Assembly: GCF_020736705.1 (NCBI RefSeq)
Contig: NZ_CP085990.1
Span: 2,480,001 to 2,544,000 of the forward strand
Reading direction: 5' to 3'
DNA from: Psychrobacter sanguinis
GTDB lineage: Bacteria; Pseudomonadota; Gammaproteobacteria; Pseudomonadales; Moraxellaceae
Length of the DNA: 64,000 bases
Part shown: in pieces, positions 33,612 through 43,257 of the stretch
How the letters are laid out: each line of letters opens with the position of its first letter
How positions within the stretch are numbered: the stretch's first letter is position 1
Notes under the pieces: model-generated
Seen by the model: the letters and a program-made list of their open reading frames with translations, nothing else
Databases searched by the model: none
Told to the model about the DNA's origin: nothing
Position numbers and translations under genes: made by a program

Positions 33612-35951
33612 TTACTGTGCATTATTAGCAGCAAGATCCTGAGCTTCAGTAACCGCTAAAGCTGTCATGTTAACGATACGACGAGCAGTGGCTGAAGGAG
33701 TTAGGATATGGACAGGTTTGCTAGCGCCCAATAAGATTGGACCAATAGACGCGCTGCCAGTAGCTGTTTTCAATAAGTTAAAGGCAATGTTTGCCGCATC
33801 TAGTGTTGGCATAATCAATAGGTTAGCTGGGCCATTCAACACACTGTGTGGGAAATCTTGAGTGCGGATACGATCATCTAGAGCCGCATCACCATGCATC
33901 TCACCATCAAATTCGAAGTCCACATTCATGTCAGTCAACAATTCGTATACTTTACGCATCTTAACCGCGCTATCGCGATTTGATGTACCGAAGTTAGAAT
34001 GTGATAACAGAGCAACGCGCGGTGTGATACCGAAACGGCGCATCTGAGCAACAGCCAATACAGTCATTTCAGCCAATTGCTCAGCCGTTGGATCTTCATG
34101 AATATAAGTATCAGCAATGAACAGGTTACGGTTTTGCATTAGTACAGCATTCATTGAGTAGAAGTTATTCACACCCTCTAACTTATCAATAACTTTTTCA
34201 ACGTAGTTTAAGTGCAAGTTATAGTAGCTGAATGTACCACAGATCATACCGTCTGCATCACCTTTCTCAACTAATAGTGAGCCGATCAAAGTAGTCTTAC
34301 GACGCACATCACGACGAGCAAGCTCAATACTTACGCCTTTACGCTTATTCTTGTCATAGTAATACTGCCAGTAATCTTTATAACGTGGGTCATCATCTTG
34401 GTTAACAATTTCGATGTTCTCACCAGTTTTAAGACGTAGGCTTAGGGCATTGATTTGTGATTCAATGATACTTGGACGACCCACTAAAATAGGCTTAGCC
34501 AAACCTTCATCGACCACAACCTGTACCGCACGCAACACATCAGGATCTTCGCCTTCACAGAATACGATACGTTTTGGATCTTCTTTAGCGCGTGCAAACA
34601 GAGGCTTCATAACGAAGGCTGAGTTATAAACGAAGGCAGAAAGTTTCTGACGATAAGCTGCGAAGTCATCGATAGGCAGGGTAGCAACACCTGAATCCAT
34701 AGCGGCTTTGGCCACTGCTGAAGCGATTTCAACGATTAAGTTTGGCTCTAATGGACCAGGAATTAAGTATTCTCTACCAAAGCTCTTACTGGTATCAACA
34801 TACTTTTGTCCTTGTAGTGGCGTAGCTTCAACGTGCGCCATAGCTGCGATAGCATGGACACAAGCGATTTTCATCTCTTCATTTACCATGGTTGCGCCCA
34901 CATCTAGAGCACCACGGAAAATATAAGGGAAGCAAAGCGCATTATTTACTTGGTTAGGATAGTCTGAACGACCGGTTGCCATGATAACATCATCACGAAC
35001 CGCATGAGCCAGCTCAGGCATAATTTCTGGAGTAGGGTTGGCTAAGGCAAAGATGATTGGGTCACGGGCCATGCGCGTGATCATATCTGGAGTTAAAGTA
35101 CCTGGCATTGATAGGCCTAGGAACATATCCACACCATCCATCACCTCATTGATACTGGTGGCTTCTGTGTCGCGAGCATAACGTTGTTTGCTTTCATCTA
35201 AGTTTTCACGCTTAGTAGAAATAATACCGCGTGAGTCCGATACAGTAATATTAGATTTTTGAACCCCTAGCGCACAAATCAAGTCTAAGCAAGAGATAGC
35301 AGCGGCACCGGCACCAGAACAAACTACTTTAATATCTTCAATCTTTTTGTCGATTAATTTTAGCGCATTAATTAATGCCGCACCCACGATGATAGAAGTA
35401 CCATGTTGGTCATCATGGAAAACAGGAATGTTCATTCGTTCACGCAATTCGCGTTCAATTTTGAAACATTCTGGTGCTTTAATGTCTTCTAAGTTAATAC
35501 CACCGAAGGTAGGTTCAAGAGAAGCTACAGCTTCAATGAACTTATCTGGATCGTTTTGAGCAATTTCAATATCAAATACATCAATACCGGCAAATCTTTT
35601 AAACAGAACGCCTTTACCTTCCATAACTGGTTTAGAAGCTAGAGGACCAATGTTACCTAGACCCAGTACTGCGGTACCATTCGTGATAACACCCACTAAG
35701 TTGCTGCGAGCAGTATATTTTGCGGCAAGTTTTGGGTCTCTTTGAATTTCCAAACAAGGAACGGCCACACCGGGAGAATAAGCCAGCGCCAAATCATGCT
35801 GGTTAGCAATTTGCTTAGTAGGGGTAACCGAGATCTTACCTGGGATAGGATGCTCGTGATAATGCAGGGCAGACTGCTCAAATTGCTCTTTATTCATCGC
35901 ATTGATGTCATTAATTTCTGTGGAATTTGAATTAGAAGTATTATCGCTCAT
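33612..35951 (-). CDS. maeB: NADP-dependent malic enzyme with phosphotransacetylase-like domain
   Basis: Converts malate to pyruvate and CO2 with NADP. The malic enzyme part (about residues 20-430) has [35 protein letters not shown] and [15 protein letters not shown] (cofactor loop). It is fused to a phosphotransacetylase-like part (about 440-775; [17 protein letters not shown] and [12 protein letters not shown]), which in MaeB is regulatory and binds acetyl-CoA. I took the ATG at 35951 (779 aa), since the upstream TTG at 35963 has no clear SD. Monocistronic, convergent with the BLUF gene. Confidence 0.93.
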   Translation of the reverse strand: MSDNTSNSNSTEINDINAMNKEQFEQSALHYHEHPIPGKISVTPTKQIANQHDLALAYSPGVAVPCLEIQRDPKLAAKYTARSNLVGVITNGTAVLGLGNIGPLASKPVMEGKGVLFKRFAGIDVFDIEIAQNDPDKFIEAVASLEPTFGGINLEDIKAPECFKIERELRERMNIPVFHDDQHGTSIIVGAALINALKLIDKKIEDIKVVCSGAGAAAISCLDLICALGVQKSNITVSDSRGIISTKRENLDESKQRYARDTEATSINEVMDGVDMFLGLSMPGTLTPDMITRMARDPIIFALANPTPEIMPELAHAVRDDVIMATGRSDYPNQVNNALCFPYIFRGALDVGATMVNEEMKIACVHAIAAMAHVEATPLQGQKYVDTSKSFGREYLIPGPLEPNLIVEIASAVAKAAMDSGVATLPIDDFAAYRQKLSAFVYNSAFVMKPLFARAKEDPKRIVFCEGEDPDVLRAVQVVVDEGLAKPILVGRPSIIESQINALSLRLKTGENIEIVNQDDDPRYKDYWQYYYDKNKRKGVSIELARRDVRRKTTLIGSLLVEKGDADGMICGTFSYYNLHLNYVEKVIDKLEGVNNFYSMNAVLMQNRNLFIADTYIHEDPTAEQLAEMTVLAVAQMRRFGITPRVALLSHSNFGTSNRDSAVKMRKVYELLTDMNVDFEFDGEMHGDAALDDRIRTQDFPHSVLNGPANLLIMPTLDAANIAFNLLKTATGSASIGPILLGASKPVHILTPSATARRIVNMTALAVTEAQDLAANNAQ

Positions 35952-36257
35952 GTTTAAGACCAATTATCTTTAGAAAAAGGAAATCCGCAAACGGGAGACT
36001 CAAAATTGTGGCATTTAACCCCGATATTTTAACACTTTACAGCGGTAACTGCAGGGTCAGAAGTCACTTAATATTATTAACATTATTAACATTATTAATG
36101 ACGTATGCAATATTTAGATTTATCTAGCACGTCAGTAATATGCTGATTATACAGATTCAGGCGTCATATAGCTTGTATAACCCGCTCTGAAAACAGTTTT
36201 TTACATGAAAAATACTTAATGGTAAGACAAATAAATATCATGAGGTACTATAAACGA
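35952..36257. other. Upstream region of maeB with short tandem repeat
   Basis: About 300 bases between maeB and selO, both minus strand. It holds three copies of a 9-bp unit (ATTATTAAC) at 36073-36099 and otherwise AT-rich sequence that should contain the maeB promoter. Confidence 0.45.
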
Positions 36258-37913
36258 CTACGACGAACAACTTATAACCAACGGTTTGGCGGCTCTATCT
36301 GGAGGAGTTATGTCTTGTTTTGTTGCTAATCCATGCAGTTGATAAGGGGTAGTTAACAGCTGGAATAAACGATCCACCTCCGAGAAGTCTCCTGACTGCG
36401 CCTGTTCAATCGCACGCTGTGCCATAGCATTACGTAATACATAGACGGGGTTGGATTGAGTTAATTGCTCAATAACGGCAGCTTTGGCTGAGTCAGCTGA
36501 AGTATTAGCGGTCTCAGCATCTGGGTTTAACTTATGGGTAGCTGCTACTTTCTCGATATGAGACAAATAACGCTGTCGCCATTGATGCCAAACAGTCAGT
36601 TGTTCAGAATCTAGTTCTGAATCTATTTGTTGTAATAGGCCTGCTTCATAAGGGTAATTCTCTGCATTAACGACCGCTATCAGCGCTCTAAAGCTGTTGG
36701 TATAGTCTAGCTTATTGGACTCAACAATTTCCAATAGTTCAAAAGCCAATTTTAAAGTCTCATTGATAGTTTCGGCTTCGTTAGATGATGGCTCTCTAGA
36801 TAACAGTTCAGTTGATGAAGATTGACTGGATAGATAATCCCAAGACAACCCAAGCTTTTTGCAAATACCTTGTTGATAGTGACGCATGAAGCTCGGTTCA
36901 TATTTGGCTAAGCAATTGGCCAAAACCTCACGACTAAGGGTTTCTTTGATGCCATTGAATAAGGTCTTCCCAGACAGCTGCATAAAGTGCATCATCCACA
37001 CATTTAGGTTCCAATGACCAATAGCAGGTTGGTTTTGATAGGCATAACGACCTGAATAATCAGAATGGTTATTGATCCAAGCGGGGTCAAATCTCTCTAA
37101 AAACCCAAAAGGGCCATAGTCTAAGGTAGTGCCAGTAATCGATAAGTTATCCGTATTCATGACGCCATGCGCAAAGCCAATCAGTTGCCAATCAGCGATC
37201 ATCACCGCGGTAGAAGTGACGACTTCAGAGATAAAATCTGCTACTGGAGTTTGAGAGGTAGTCAGCTCAGGATAATAAGTCTCAATCATATACTGAGTAA
37301 AGCTTGGTAATAAATCTGGCGCAAAGCTGGCAATCCATTCAACATGGCCTAAACGAATGTGAGTATCTGCCACACGCATTAGAGCAGCGCCTTGCTCCAC
37401 CGTCTCACGGCGGACAGCGGTGTCAGAGGTCACAAAGCCCAAAGAGCTTGAAGATCGAATGCCTAGACTAGACATAGCATGTCCGCATAGATATTCTCGA
37501 ATGGTACTACGCAGTACTGCTCGGCCATCTCCCATTCTTGAATAGGGAGTAAGTCCTGCACCCTTTAAATGTAAGTCTTTTAATTCACCTTCATTATCGA
37601 TGACCTGAGCCATTAACAGACCTCGACCATCGCCTAACTGACCTGCCCATTGTCCAAATTGATGTCCAGCATAGGCCATAGAAAGGGGTGCAAATCCTTC
37701 AGGCACATAATTACCTCCCAAGATATCTACCCAACGCGCCATAAGTTCAGGATCTTTGTCCCAGCCCAATTGTTTGGCAATTATTGGATTAAAGTGTCCT
37801 GCTCGCGGATTGCTTAACGGGGTAGGAGGCTGACGATGATATAACCTAGGGTCTAAGTTTACATAGCTGTTTTTATAATTTAGGGAACGGTCTGTCATAG
37901 TTTTATTCTGCAT
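36258..37913 (-). CDS. selO: Protein adenylyltransferase SelO
   Basis: Pseudokinase-fold enzyme that transfers AMP from ATP to protein hydroxyl groups, linked to redox stress. The N-terminal NPRAGHFNPIIAKQLG, GRGLLMAQVID, LKGAGLTPYSRMGDGRAVLRS and HGVMNTDNLSITGTTLDYGPFGF blocks are diagnostic. 551 aa is above the ~480 aa of E. coli SelO because of insertions around 360-390 and 450-475. The C-terminus ends in ISCSS, the Cys version of the selenocysteine site found in eukaryotic SelO. SD is weak; the ATG at 37898 is an alternative start. Confidence 0.93.
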   Translation of the reverse strand: MQNKTMTDRSLNYKNSYVNLDPRLYHRQPPTPLSNPRAGHFNPIIAKQLGWDKDPELMARWVDILGGNYVPEGFAPLSMAYAGHQFGQWAGQLGDGRGLLMAQVIDNEGELKDLHLKGAGLTPYSRMGDGRAVLRSTIREYLCGHAMSSLGIRSSSSLGFVTSDTAVRRETVEQGAALMRVADTHIRLGHVEWIASFAPDLLPSFTQYMIETYYPELTTSQTPVADFISEVVTSTAVMIADWQLIGFAHGVMNTDNLSITGTTLDYGPFGFLERFDPAWINNHSDYSGRYAYQNQPAIGHWNLNVWMMHFMQLSGKTLFNGIKETLSREVLANCLAKYEPSFMRHYQQGICKKLGLSWDYLSSQSSSTELLSREPSSNEAETINETLKLAFELLEIVESNKLDYTNSFRALIAVVNAENYPYEAGLLQQIDSELDSEQLTVWHQWRQRYLSHIEKVAATHKLNPDAETANTSADSAKAAVIEQLTQSNPVYVLRNAMAQRAIEQAQSGDFSEVDRLFQLLTTPYQLHGLATKQDITPPDRAAKPLVISCSS

Positions 37914-38384
37914 CGTATGGGTTATTTATAGTTTTCGATTGGATTGTTAATAATGAAGGTTGGTTGTCTTAAGTATTTGTCGTCTTGATAGTTGCGGCTA
38001 TAATTCTATCACTGGTGATCTAAATGTTTGGCATTGTAGGTTTTGATAATAAGAGCTTTCCAAAACACTGGTATTCGATATTAAAAAGTTAAAAAATTAA
38101 CAGGTCGAAATATTAGAAGAGTGCAGCGGACTACTATAGCAATTGCTATATATTGATTCTAACAAACCTTTGCTTTGGCGATTGTGGTGAGAATGTTGTG
38201 AGTAACTTACATGAGTAACTTGCAAAGGCTAAAATGATTTTCTCATAAAAAAAATCCCCCTTACCTGAGGTAAGGGGGTGGAGAAAGCTTACTGCATTTT
38301 TTATTATTCTAGTTATTTATAACAAACATTTATTGAAAGCTTCTAAAGCAACAAGAGGAACAAATAACCACCACACATCATCTA
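37914..38384. other. Gap between selO and desaturase
   Basis: About 470 bases. It holds the desaturase terminator (38256-38278) and the selO promoter region. No gene seen on either strand. Confidence 0.45.
38256..38278 (-). terminator. Terminator of desaturase gene
   Basis: Perfect 10-bp stem CCCCCTTACC / GGTAAGGGGG with a 3-nt loop; on the minus strand it is followed by A then T8. It lies about 105 nt past the desaturase stop. Confidence 0.85.
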
Positions 38385-39872
38385 CTAAGCTGTTTTAAAG
38401 TTAACCTCTTTAAATGCTTGTTTGAGATTGCGATTGTGTTTGAAAATACGCTTTTCAAGTGCATGGTATTGATCTTTTAATATCTCATCGACTTCATGCA
38501 AGCGTTCAGCAAACTCGGTCTTCTTAAGTTGAATGGCTTTGGCTTTTAGAGCTTGCCACTCTTTAACCGTTTCATTGAACATCTGATACTCGAAATGTAC
38601 TCGATCACTAAAATTCTGTAGGCTACGCGGCAAGCTATTGTCGATAACGATGCCATCTTCATTGGTAATTTTAGCAAGCTTATTCTGAGCACGTTTAAAC
38701 ATCATATTTACTTCAGCATGCTTAATAGTCATGTCATCTACTGTGCGTAATTCTGATGCCAGTCCCACTTTCGCTAAAGCGGCAATTAACCATTTGGTTG
38801 GGTCATACTGCCACCATTTAACCCCATTACGATAATCATATTGGAAGAAATGATGGTAATTGTGATAGCCCTCACCCCATGTCGGAATCGCCAATATGAA
38901 GTTGTCTCTGGCGGTATTAGTATCGGTATAAGGACGCGTACCAATCATATGACATAACGAGTTGATAAAGAAGGTAAAGTGGTGATTAATCACTAAACGT
39001 ACCAAGCCGGCTAGTAATAAAGTACCCCATACATCACCGATTAACCAACCGATAGCACCGATTAGACCTACGTTAGCAACAACTACCCAAGCACCATAAT
39101 ATTTATGCTGAATTTGTAGTACTTTGTCTTTGGTAAGATCAGGAATATTTTTATAATCAAAATTACCGCTAGGATAGTTTCGTAGCATCCAACCTATATG
39201 ACTGAACCAGAAGCCGCGTTTGGCTGAGTACGGATCATCCATAGGATCATCAACATGTCTATGATGAGTTCTGTGCCCAGAGCACCAATCAAATGCTGAG
39301 CCTTGTACCGCAAGTGTCGCACCTACTAAGAAGAAATTACGCACTGCAGGATGTGCTTTATAAGCCCGATGTGACATTAATCTATGATAGCCGGCAGTGA
39401 TACTCAAGCCAGTCCAAACTCCAACCGCACCAAAGGTCAGCCATACTGGGGCGCTAACTTTATGAGTAGCCAAATACCAAGGCGTGATTATTGCTGCGGC
39501 AATCGGTGTGGCGACAAGAACAACGGCTGGAATCCAGTTGATGGGTGCACGTTTAAAAGCAAGCTCTTTTTCTAGCAGCTCTTGCTCGGCACTTAACTTT
39601 TCAGTTAACTCATTACCTAGGTCAAGTTTTTTAGACAATTGATTAGAAGCCGCCTCAGATCCATTATTAGAGCTGACAGTAATTAGTTTTTCGCCATTAC
39701 TAATAGAATGTTGCTTATTGGATGGATCTTTATTGATTAGTTGGGCTAATGGCAAATTAGCTAAGGTATTAACCAAATTTTTGCCCGTACTAACCGCTTT
39801 ATTTGCACTCTGTATTGAACGTTGTCCAATAGCGCGCAATGAGGTTAAAAGGCTTCGTGGTCTAGTATGCAT
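38385..39872 (-). CDS. Acyl-CoA delta-9-type fatty acid desaturase with long extensions
   Basis: Membrane di-iron desaturase. The three histidine boxes are HRLMSH, HRTHHRHVDD and EGYHNYHHFF, as in stearoyl-CoA-type desaturases, and four membrane segments lie between about residues 115 and 300. The core is flanked by an N-terminal part of ~110 residues rich in Ser, Asn and Lys and a charged C-terminal helix-rich part of ~110 residues. At 495 aa it is clearly longer than the ~300-400 aa usual for the family. It should unsaturate membrane acyl chains, useful in the cold. SD AAGGA lies before the ATG. Confidence 0.9.
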   Translation of the reverse strand: MHTRPRSLLTSLRAIGQRSIQSANKAVSTGKNLVNTLANLPLAQLINKDPSNKQHSISNGEKLITVSSNNGSEAASNQLSKKLDLGNELTEKLSAEQELLEKELAFKRAPINWIPAVVLVATPIAAAIITPWYLATHKVSAPVWLTFGAVGVWTGLSITAGYHRLMSHRAYKAHPAVRNFFLVGATLAVQGSAFDWCSGHRTHHRHVDDPMDDPYSAKRGFWFSHIGWMLRNYPSGNFDYKNIPDLTKDKVLQIQHKYYGAWVVVANVGLIGAIGWLIGDVWGTLLLAGLVRLVINHHFTFFINSLCHMIGTRPYTDTNTARDNFILAIPTWGEGYHNYHHFFQYDYRNGVKWWQYDPTKWLIAALAKVGLASELRTVDDMTIKHAEVNMMFKRAQNKLAKITNEDGIVIDNSLPRSLQNFSDRVHFEYQMFNETVKEWQALKAKAIQLKKTEFAERLHEVDEILKDQYHALEKRIFKHNRNLKQAFKEVNFKTA

Positions 39873-40075
39873 TCGTATAGCATCCTTACTTGGTGTTAAA
39901 ATTTACAATATAGATAAAACTATATATTGGTAGAATACCTTAAATAAATATCAAAGTGAACACTTATGCACTCGGATTTAAAAGATAAAGTGATTTTTTA
40001 GACCATAGTTACTTATATCTAACAGTCAATTAATAGCACGGTAACAAAAATGTCCTATAGAAATAAAGCGAAATA

Positions 40076-40903
40076 TTATCGGATTTTTAATATTTCATTG
40101 TTAAGAAATACAGAAGGATAGTCTGTGATTAAGTAGTTTACCCCCAACTTTATCAGATATTTTGCATAATCAGTATCATTGACGGTCCAAGCGGTTGTAG
40201 AAAGGCCATATCGTCGACATTGCGTGACGAAACTTTCATTAAATAAAAGATAATAAAGACCAACAGCCTCACATTGCAGTCTTAAAGCTGTGTCTATAGT
40301 GTGCGATAAGAGCTGACCGGTACTCATGAGAGCAGGGTTGGATTGGCTAGAGATAGGCTCTACCAGTAGTCCACGCTTAAAGGTGTTCAACAGACAATCG
40401 GCTTGTAAATAGTCAAGTAATTGCACATCGAAGCTGGTTAAAGTTATAGGTAACTGTTTAAACGTTGATTGGCTCAGACACTGTTTAAGGGCCTGAAGTA
40501 GCCTGGAATAGTTAGTGCGATTGTGGGTTTTTATTTCAAGTTCAATATGACGGTAGCCTACTAATACCTCTGGCATCTCTTCAAGCAACATAATAGCACC
40601 ACCGCTAAGACGTTGGATTTCGGCAGCGGTACATTGATCTATTCTAGACTGCCTTGAAAATAGCCTAAGCATAGTGTCATCATGAAATACTACTAGCTTG
40701 CCATCTTGGGTCAATTGAACATCAAACTCAATGCCCACCAGTCTATCTTGAGAATGGTGACTTAGGCGATGAGTATATATAAAACCTTCTCTGCTGTTTT
40801 CTAGTCGCTCACCACGTGCCCCTCTATGGCCAAGTAAAAAGGTGGAATACGTTGTAGGGCAAGTTGTATGTGAGTTTTTGAGTAAAGAGCTGAGGGAAGT
40901 CAT
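40076..40903 (-). CDS. Glycerophosphodiester phosphodiesterase
   Basis: Hydrolyses glycerophosphodiesters to glycerol 3-phosphate and an alcohol. The GDPD signature is GHRGARGERLENSREGF (residues about 26-42), then IEFDVQLTQDGKLVVFHDDTMLRLF with the metal-binding Glu/Asp and the catalytic His. The end (TTAWTVNDTDYAKYLIKLGVNYLITDYP) is typical. No signal peptide, so it resembles cytosolic UgpQ rather than periplasmic GlpQ. 275 aa. Confidence 0.9.
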   Translation of the reverse strand: MTSLSSLLKNSHTTCPTTYSTFLLGHRGARGERLENSREGFIYTHRLSHHSQDRLVGIEFDVQLTQDGKLVVFHDDTMLRLFSRQSRIDQCTAAEIQRLSGGAIMLLEEMPEVLVGYRHIELEIKTHNRTNYSRLLQALKQCLSQSTFKQLPITLTSFDVQLLDYLQADCLLNTFKRGLLVEPISSQSNPALMSTGQLLSHTIDTALRLQCEAVGLYYLLFNESFVTQCRRYGLSTTAWTVNDTDYAKYLIKLGVNYLITDYPSVFLNNEILKIR

Positions 40904-41330
40904 AGTTTCTCGTTAAACGGTTAATGGTAAAGATTAAATATAGTGGTAGCGGTGGGAAAATAACCAGCAGATGACTGTTCTCTGTTTAGACTAACGGCTT
41001 TGTTAATCACGCCGCATTTTTAACCTAAATGTATTTTTAATTTGAGGCTGAAAATTTCAATTTAAGTCTAATTATTTTAGATCAATAGTGGCAGATAAAT
41101 AGGATCAAAAAAAGGTACTTTACAAAGTATAGATATAATTTGTGATAAGGCTTCATTAAAATACGGTTACAGTAATAGGGATTAACAAATTTAAATGCTT
41201 TGGCGTATAATACGCAACAATATGACTAACAGGGTTAATGTACGTGTCTTAACTGAATGAGTTTTGCAGTACTTTATTAAATAAATGGGTTGCCGTGTGG
41301 TAGTCAAAGCGGGTCTTAAAAGAGGTTATA
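40904..41330. other. Divergent intergenic region
   Basis: About 430 AT-rich bases between the glycerophosphodiesterase (minus) and a lipoprotein gene (plus). It should contain both promoters. No RNA gene or clear repeat recognised. Confidence 0.4.
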
Positions 41331-42329
41331 ATGAAGTTAAGTTTTGATCGTGTTTCTCGTCCTACTGGTTTGGTAGGCGTGCTGTTACTTTGCGGATTAA
41401 CCGTGGTTGGATGTAGCAAAAAAGAAGAGTCTGCTGATAAGTCAGATGAGACCAAAGTTGAAGTAGTCACAACCAATCCAGTGGTTAAATGTGATGATCA
41501 AATGGCCTTAACTCAGCTAACACAATCTGTAAAATCGACTTTAGGGGCTCAGTCACAGAATTTATTTAAGAACTATGCCGATAATGTTGGTGAAAGTTTA
41601 AGCGTTACCAATGTGAATAATGCTGCGGGCTCAATACTAGTCGATATTGCAAATCCAAAAGTGATTCAAGATGCCAATGCCCAAGGCATGGTCACTTGTA
41701 GTGCCAGCTTAAGTTTAACTTTACCCAATCAAGATATTAGCCGTGCTGACAGAGTCTATAGCCAAGTTGAAGAGCGTAGTCTAGCCGATCTATTGCGTTC
41801 AGAAAATATCGTATTAAACAACAATATGTTGGTTAGTGATAACTTTAACTATGTTGTCGGTATGCAAGGTGGTCAGTCAGTGGCTAGAGTTGTGGGACAG
41901 CCTGCTATCTTAATGGCAGCGGCAGATGTGATTGCTAAATCACAATTCCAAGCGGTTATTGATAGCCGTCGCTCTGCACCAGATACCAATAAGCCAAGAC
42001 CAGCACCTGCCTTACCTGCAGAGCCAAAACAGCCTTCACAGCCTCGCGTTCGTCCAGAGCCTGAACAAAAACAGAAGCCAGCGGTACGTCAGACCCAGCC
42101 CGCTCGTAGTGCAGAAGCACAAACTCAGGCCCAACAAAAGCCAGCAGTAAAACCTGCTGAACCTGCAAAACCAACAGCCTCTGAAGCGCCAAAGACCAGT
42201 GCATCAAAGCCTGCACCTGAGCAAAACAGTAACTTAGAAGCTGTGGCAAAGCCTAAACCTAAGCCATTAACTGTGCCTAAGGATGATGATATGGAAATGG
42301 TTATTATTGAAGAAGAAGGCACTTATTAA
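41331..42329 (+). CDS. Predicted lipoprotein with Pro/Ala/Lys-rich tail
   Basis: 332 aa. Lipoprotein signal peptide ending at Cys28 (LLLCGLTVVGC), then a Lys/Glu/Asp-rich linker. A folded domain covers about residues 50-210 (LTQLTQSVKSTLGAQSQNLF, CSASLSLTLPNQDIS, VVGMQGGQSVARVVG). From about 215 to 315 it is a low-complexity Pro/Ala/Lys/Gln segment, probably an extended periplasmic or wall-spanning spacer, ending in the acidic EEEGTY. SD AGAGG precedes the ATG; terminator at 42388. No family recognised. Confidence 0.8.
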   Translation: MKLSFDRVSRPTGLVGVLLLCGLTVVGCSKKEESADKSDETKVEVVTTNPVVKCDDQMALTQLTQSVKSTLGAQSQNLFKNYADNVGESLSVTNVNNAAGSILVDIANPKVIQDANAQGMVTCSASLSLTLPNQDISRADRVYSQVEERSLADLLRSENIVLNNNMLVSDNFNYVVGMQGGQSVARVVGQPAILMAAADVIAKSQFQAVIDSRRSAPDTNKPRPAPALPAEPKQPSQPRVRPEPEQKQKPAVRQTQPARSAEAQTQAQQKPAVKPAEPAKPTASEAPKTSASKPAPEQNSNLEAVAKPKPKPLTVPKDDDMEMVIIEEEGTY

Positions 42330-42387
42330 GTCGCTACTTTATTAATAACTATTGCTGATTTTATCGTTTAAGGTTTATAGCCTAATT

Positions 42388-42422
42388 AAAAAGGTCCCAC
42401 ATTCTAAATGTGGGACCTTTTT
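42388..42422. terminator. Bidirectional terminator, lipoprotein / cobalamin adenosyltransferase
   Basis: Perfect 16-bp stem AAAAAGGTCCCACATT / AATGTGGGACCTTTTT with a 3-nt loop; T-run continues on the plus strand and the left arm gives T5 on the minus strand. Between two convergent genes. Confidence 0.88.
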
Positions 42423-42472
42423 TATGGGCCGTTAGCATAGGCTATGGGTCAAAGTCATTGAATCAAATTAGC

Positions 42473-43066
42473 TTAATCAAATCTAGTAAGTATGGTCTTG
42501 TCCCACAATACTTCTTTAGAGCCTTCTACCTTAGCGCAATATCTAGATAGAACAAACAACCAATCTGATAAGCGATTTAATAACTTAAGTGCATTGGCAG
42601 AAATCGCCTCTTTATTGTTGAGCTGTAAGTTGACCGCTTGGCGTTCAGCTCTACGGCAGACTGTGCGGGCAATATGAATTTGGCTGACCAAGGTAGAGCC
42701 TGCTGGTAGGATAAAGTCCTTTAAGGCAGGTAATTCTTCATTAAAGGCATCAATCTCTGATTCTAGCCAGCTAATGTGTGCCTCGCTAATACCGATATAT
42801 TCTGGCATAGCAAGCTCACCGCCCACATTAAATAATAAGTGTTGTACTGTGCTTAAACTGATAGAGATTGTAGTAAATGCTTCAACTTTCTCTGCAGTTA
42901 AACCATTTATTTGAGCCAATATCATGCCAATATGGGCATTAAGCTCATCCACATCACCCATTACCACAAAAATTAAATCTGATTTACTAACTCGGCTGCC
43001 GTCGGCTAATCCGGTCGTACCATCATCTCCGGTTCGGGTATAAATTTTGGTAAGTCGATTGCCCAT
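42473..43066 (-). CDS. PduO-type ATP:cob(I)alamin adenosyltransferase
   Basis: Makes adenosylcobalamin from cob(I)alamin and ATP. N-terminal ATP-binding motif KIYTRTGDDGTTGLADGSRVSK (residues 6-27), then VDELNAHIGM, and the C-terminal ARTVCRRAERQAV and LNRLSDWLFVLSRY blocks, all diagnostic of the PduO family. 197 aa. No cobalamin-dependent enzyme or synthesis gene lies nearby, so it probably serves cobamide salvage. SD GGAG is present before the ATG. Confidence 0.93.
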   Translation of the reverse strand: MGNRLTKIYTRTGDDGTTGLADGSRVSKSDLIFVVMGDVDELNAHIGMILAQINGLTAEKVEAFTTISISLSTVQHLLFNVGGELAMPEYIGISEAHISWLESEIDAFNEELPALKDFILPAGSTLVSQIHIARTVCRRAERQAVNLQLNNKEAISANALKLLNRLSDWLFVLSRYCAKVEGSKEVLWDKTILTRFD

Positions 43067-43257
43067 AATGTGTGTCTCCAGTTAAGGTGTTGTCGATTTT
43101 TATCACATATATAAAAGCTGCATCATATCCTATGCGGATGAAATATAGCAATTTTAGCCAAGCTTAGGTAATATGAGCCCCACAAAGAATAATACTCGCT
43201 GTAGCTTTTTATCTATTATCAGTTATCTACTATCAGCTTTAATTTTAAGGTTTTATT

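Noticed and set aside
36073..36099. Possible CRISPR-like repeat
   Set aside because: Only three 9-bp units with no spacers; no cas genes in the window.
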